Part shown: positions 61,081-64,000 of the stretch, piece after piece | How the letters are laid out: every line of letters begins with the position of its first letter | Numbering within the stretch: the first letter of the stretch is position 1 | Origin: Halostella limicola | GTDB lineage: Archaea; Halobacteriota; Halobacteria; Halobacteriales; Natronoarchaeaceae | DNA length: 64,000 nucleotides | Direction: 5' to 3' | Assembly (NCBI RefSeq): GCF_003675875.1 | Contig: NZ_RCDI01000001.1 | Coordinates: 1,054,001-1,118,000, forward strand | Position numbers and translations under genes: made by a program | Notes under the pieces: model-generated | Told to the model about the DNA's origin: nothing | The model's database searches: none | The model's input: only the letters and a program-made list of their open reading frames with translations

Positions 61081-61247
61081 TGCCAGACCGTCGGTACGGC
61101 TTGCCCCGATATCAACCCCAGCGTTAATCGGGGGTCGTTCCGCTCCGTTTCGGCCCGATTTCGGACTGTTCGCGCGTTAACAGCAGTTTGCGGCAGGCGA
61201 TCGGGCTCCGCCTCGGTAGGAGAGGGGGCTCGACCGGCCGCGGTTCG

Positions 61248-61817
61248 TCACTCCACGTCGCGACGCATCGCGATCTCGAACCAGGGACAGAGCCGAAGCT
61301 GCCGGTACCACTGCGGGTTGCGGTGGAGCCGCTCGTAGGGCACCCACATCAGGCCGGCGACCTCCTCCTCGTTCGGGTCGAGGGTAGTGTCGGTGAGGGT
61401 GAGCTGGAGCACGGCGCAGACCTCGTGTTCGACGCCGGCGTTCTCGTAGTAGCGCTTGTACTCGAAGCGGTCGGTGAGGCGCAGGTCGTCGTACTGGTCC
61501 GGCGAGATGCCGAGTTCCTCTTCGAGGCGCTGGCGGGTCGCCTCCTTCTGGGTCTGGCCCTCGACCGGGTGGGAAGCCACGGTGCCGTCCCAGTGGGTGT
61601 CCCACAGACGCTTGTCGGGGCTGCGCTGGGCCAGGAGGATGCGGCCGTCCTCGTCGAAGATGAGCGCGGTGAACGCGCGGTGGCGGATCCCGTCGCCCGT
61701 GTGCGCGTCCAGCCGGTTGACCAGCCCCTGTTCCTCGTCGTCCGCGTCGACCGCGATGACGTCCTGCATCGCGTTCTCGTGGACCCCCTCGTCGGCAGTC
61801 CCCTCGTCGGTACTCAT
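61248..61817 (-). CDS. idi: Idi-type Nudix protein (IPP isomerase-like), catalytic Cys missing
   Basis: A 189-residue Nudix protein of the type I isopentenyl-diphosphate isomerase family, which interconverts IPP and DMAPP. The Nudix-like helix is KEATRQRLEEELGI, the metal His is H83 (ASHP) and the catalytic glutamate region is VEHEVC (E130, E132). However, the catalytic Cys of the NSVCGHP motif of E. coli Idi is A81 here (DGTVASHP). It may be an isomerase with a changed mechanism or a Nudix hydrolase. ATG 61817 is preferred to an upstream TTG. A lipid-kinase gene follows upstream on the same strand. Confidence 0.8.
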   Translation of the reverse strand: MSTDEGTADEGVHENAMQDVIAVDADDEEQGLVNRLDAHTGDGIRHRAFTALIFDEDGRILLAQRSPDKRLWDTHWDGTVASHPVEGQTQKEATRQRLEEELGISPDQYDDLRLTDRFEYKRYYENAGVEHEVCAVLQLTLTDTTLDPNEEEVAGLMWVPYERLHRNPQWYRQLRLCPWFEIAMRRDVE

Positions 61818-61856
61818 GACTGGGGAATCGTCCGGGGAGGTCAAACAGTCTTCGGA

Positions 61857-62789
61857 TCAGTCCGGATCCGGCGCGTAGGCGTCGCCGACCCTGAGTTTCA
61901 GCCGGCGGTGCTCAGTCGCCGCGTGGAGCGATTCCGCGGAGATCATCTCGCCGTCGAGGCTGTAGTTGACCGGGTCGTCGGCATCGGTGGTGATCCGCAG
62001 TTCCGGCGTCCGCCGCGTCACGACGTCGACGGCCTCGCTCCCGAACAGCCGCTGCTCGATGGCGTCTTCCACGAGGTCGATCGCCGGCTCCTCCTCGAGG
62101 ATCGTCACCTCGAACAGCCCGTCCTCCACGTTCGCCTGCGTCCGGCCGCTCTCGTCGGGAGGCCGGCGGCAGTTACCGATCATGACGATCAGCGCCTCCC
62201 CGCTCCAGGGGTCGGCGATGTCGTCGCTCGTCTCGACGTGGATCGGGACGCCGTCGAACTCCGCCATCGTCCGGAGCGTGCTCACCGCGTAAGCCGCGAC
62301 GCCGATACGCTCTTTCAGGTCCGCCGACGTACTCGCGCTCGCGTCGGCGGTGAGCCCGCCCACGCAGGAGTTGATAAACGGCTCGTCGTTCGCCCGCCCG
62401 AGGTCTATCGCGCGCTCCTCGCCCGTCTCGACCGCGTCGAACGCCGCGGCGATACTCCCGACGCCGACGTTGCTCGCGAAGTTGTTCCCCGTCCCGCAGG
62501 GGACGGGGCAGAACGTCACGTCCTCGAAGGCGTCGGCGCGGTCGATGCCGCAGACCACCTCGTTCAGCGTGCCGTCGCCGCCGGCCGCTGCGACGACGTC
62601 CGCGCCCCCCTTGGCCGCCTCGGCGGCGAGGTCGACGGCGTCGCCGGGCTCCTCCGACACCCGCACGTCGAACCCGTGGTCGGCGGCCCTGTTTCTGACC
62701 TCCGGGCCGTGGTCGGCGCTCCCGCTGTTCGGGTTCAACACGAGAACGCGCGCTTCGTCCTCCCGGTCGCCCGCTGGCGTGTCACTCAC
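61857..62789 (-). CDS. Diacylglycerol kinase / YegS-type lipid kinase
   Basis: A 310-residue DAGK-catalytic-domain protein that phosphorylates a lipid or sphingoid-like alcohol. The ATP site is AAAGGDGTLNEVV (G70-E77) and CGTGNNFASN (98-107); the second domain includes NSCVGGLTAD and VEDGLFEVTIL, and it ends with NYSLDGEMI, which is typical. It starts with GTG at 62789. It lies 40 bases upstream of the idi-like gene on the same strand, so lipid metabolism may be the shared theme. Confidence 0.9.
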   Translation of the reverse strand: MSDTPAGDREDEARVLVLNPNSGSADHGPEVRNRAADHGFDVRVSEEPGDAVDLAAEAAKGGADVVAAAGGDGTLNEVVCGIDRADAFEDVTFCPVPCGTGNNFASNVGVGSIAAAFDAVETGEERAIDLGRANDEPFINSCVGGLTADASASTSADLKERIGVAAYAVSTLRTMAEFDGVPIHVETSDDIADPWSGEALIVMIGNCRRPPDESGRTQANVEDGLFEVTILEEEPAIDLVEDAIEQRLFGSEAVDVVTRRTPELRITTDADDPVNYSLDGEMISAESLHAATEHRRLKLRVGDAYAPDPD

Positions 62790-62852
62790 TGGGATCCCCT
62801 GAACGAACCACGGGTCGGAGCGTGAAAGATTGACGGGTGCCCCGGGACCCGC

Positions 62853-62859
62853 CTATAAG
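62853..62859 (+). promoter_or_regulatory. TATA box for the PHP protein
   Basis: CTATAAG is centred about 27 bases before GTG 62883, fixing that GTG as a leaderless start. Confidence 0.65.
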
Positions 62860-62882
62860 GATCGGGCCGTGGTACGGCTATC

Positions 62883-63599
62883 GTGTTCGCGATCGACCTT
62901 CACTCCCACACGCGGTTCTTCCACGGGCGGCCGCGCCTCGGCGAAGCGTTCGACCCGCTCGGGTTCAGGATGCTGGCGTGGACCGCGAAACGGCGCGGGC
63001 TCCACGGCCTCGCGACGACCAATCACGACTACTACCGGGCGTTCGACGCGCCGGACGACTTCGTCGTGATCCCCGGGATCGAGGTGACGACGACCCGGGG
63101 CCACGTGCTGGTCGTCGGCCCGGACCCGCCGGCGGAGACGAAACCGGAGACGCTCACGCCCGAGGAGACGGTCGAGATGGCCCACGCGCGCGACTGCGCG
63201 GCGATCATCGCGCATCCGTACCGCAACAGCACCGTCCGGGACGTCGACGCCGCCTTCGACGCCATCGAGATAAACGGCAAGCACCCGCGCACCCGGCCCT
63301 GGGTCGAGCACCTCGCGCGGGGTCACGACCTGCCGATGACCGGCGGGAGCGACGCGCACTACCCCTTCGAGGTGGGTCGGGCGTTCACGACCGTCGACGC
63401 GGACGAACTCACGCCGGAGAGCGTCGTCGAGGCCATCCGGGACGGACGGATCGAGGCGCAGGTCGGGTACGGCTTCCCCAACGGCCTCCTTCGCCCGGCC
63501 TACCGGCGGATCCACGAGTGGAAGGGCTACCTCGACAAGCCCGACTGGATCACCCCCGGCGTGGGGACGCCGCCCGGGGAGCGGGAGAACGAACCCTAA
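62883..63599 (+). CDS. PHP domain phosphoesterase-like protein
   Basis: A 238-residue stand-alone PHP protein. Metal ligands are visible as H7 and H9 (AIDLHSHTRF), an Asp/His cluster in TNHDYYRAF, E in IPGIEVTTTRGH, H in IAHPYRN and the closing GGSDAHYP. PHP proteins hydrolyse phosphoesters such as histidinol phosphate or 3',5'-nucleotides; the substrate here is unknown. It starts with GTG. Its TAA stop interlocks with the convergent regulator stop (CTAA at 63596-63599). Confidence 0.9.
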   Translation: MFAIDLHSHTRFFHGRPRLGEAFDPLGFRMLAWTAKRRGLHGLATTNHDYYRAFDAPDDFVVIPGIEVTTTRGHVLVVGPDPPAETKPETLTPEETVEMAHARDCAAIIAHPYRNSTVRDVDAAFDAIEINGKHPRTRPWVEHLARGHDLPMTGGSDAHYPFEVGRAFTTVDADELTPESVVEAIRDGRIEAQVGYGFPNGLLRPAYRRIHEWKGYLDKPDWITPGVGTPPGERENEP

Positions 63600-64000
63600 C
63601 CCAGCTTCTCGTTCAGTATCAGCCGCGTCTTCGTGCCCACGACCTCGTCGATCTCGCGGGCCTGCGTGATCAGTTCGTTCACCCCCTGCGTGTCGGCGGC
63701 GTCGACGACGAGCACGATGTCCTCCTCCCCGCTCACCTGCCACGCGAAGTCCACCTCCTCCCACTCGGCCATCCGCTCGGAGACGGCGGTCGTGTCCACG
63801 TCGACGGCGACGCTGATCTCGATCATCGCCTTGACGTTGCCCTTCCGGGTCGAGACCGTGAACCGCTCGATGATCCCGTCCTCGGTCATCCGCTCGACGC
63901 GGTTTCGCACGGTACCCTCCGACGTGCCGACCCGCTCCGCGATCTCCGTGTACGGCGTTCGCGCGTCGCGTCGGAGGATGTTCAGTATCTCCTGGTCCAG
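63596..64000 (-). CDS. Lrp/AsnC family regulator, truncated by window end
   Basis: The last 134 residues of an Lrp/AsnC regulator. The DNA-binding part begins LDQEILNILRRDARTPYTEI and the HTH continues VGTSEGTVRNRVERM; the RAM ligand domain (about 55-134) has VSTRKGNVKAMIEISV, WQVSGEEDIVLVVDA and TKTRLILNEKLG. The frame is open to base 64000, so only a few N-terminal residues are missing. Ligand unknown, probably an amino acid. Confidence 0.88.
   Translation of the reverse strand: MDQEILNILRRDARTPYTEIAERVGTSEGTVRNRVERMTEDGIIERFTVSTRKGNVKAMIEISVAVDVDTTAVSERMAEWEEVDFAWQVSGEEDIVLVVDAADTQGVNELITQAREIDEVVGTKTRLILNEKLG

Noticed and set aside
12281-64000. tRNA or rRNA genes in the larger intergenic gaps
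   Set aside because: I looked for the GTTCRANNC T-loop and matching acceptor arms in the gaps over 150 bases and found no consistent cloverleaf.

Overview
The window is a gene-dense piece of a haloarchaeal (class Halobacteria) chromosome. The evidence is the high GC content with G/C in most third codon positions, a strongly acidic proteome, and archaeal or haloarchaeal hallmark genes: HMG-CoA reductase, GatD, SAMP1, a separate GMP synthase PP-ATPase subunit, HalOD1 proteins, a PGF-CTERM surface protein and a Bat-type HTH regulator. Many genes have a TATA-like box centred about 27 bases before the start codon, as expected for leaderless transcripts. No rRNA, tRNA, CRISPR array, insertion sequence or prophage was seen. 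The genus cannot be told from this window.

Layout. 0-9.9 kb: amidohydrolase and hmgA (divergent), small membrane proteins, a zinc-ribbon protein, a cupin, a histidine kinase with a pseudo-receiver, a GNAT, icd, an MBL-like protein and an Ntn asparaginase. 9.9-12.3 kb: a large secreted Asn/Glu/Asp/Thr-rich repeat protein. 12.7-18 kb: map, a small zinc ribbon, HIT, CDF transporter, MscS channel and the tRNA methylthiotransferase. 18-30.5 kb: PGF-CTERM protein, deoC and a nucleoside phosphorylase (nucleoside salvage), DUF63, HalOD1, AI-2E-type permease, HPP-UspA fusion, response regulator, a K+ channel divergent from two overlapping TrkA-C-like membrane genes, SAMP1 and a winged-helix regulator. 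30.5-39.5 kb: acyl-CoA dehydrogenase, SDR, gatD-GNAT, small membrane proteins, ArsR regulator with a secreted coiled-coil protein, and a Vms1-like peptidyl-tRNA hydrolase. 39.7-43.8 kb: alpha/beta hydrolase, the coupled dgcN-dgcA pair, HalOD1 and Bat-type regulator. 43.8-49.6 kb: a degenerate threonyl-tRNA synthetase-like protein, two divergent paralogous membrane proteins flanking a DUF4177-like protein, PspA and an alpha/beta hydrolase. 49.7-57.6 kb: the pyrG-guaAb-small protein operon, secreted proteins, a Tat-exported propeller, cupin, a MoaB with a His-rich extension and an alcohol dehydrogenase-like gene. 57.6-64 kb: a second large secreted repeat protein with DUF7282-like domains, idi-like Nudix, lipid kinase, PHP protein and an Lrp regulator cut by the window end.

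Points that stand out: paired perfect hairpins with 3-base loops, one overlapping the icd stop codon and one inside the propeller ORF; a concentric 74-base inverted repeat before the nucleoside phosphorylase; one near-symmetric TATA element placed equally far from the pspA and hydrolase start codons; two enzyme-like proteins lacking key residues (ThrRS-like and Idi-like); and two sequon-rich repeat surface proteins with long near-identical internal DNA repeats.
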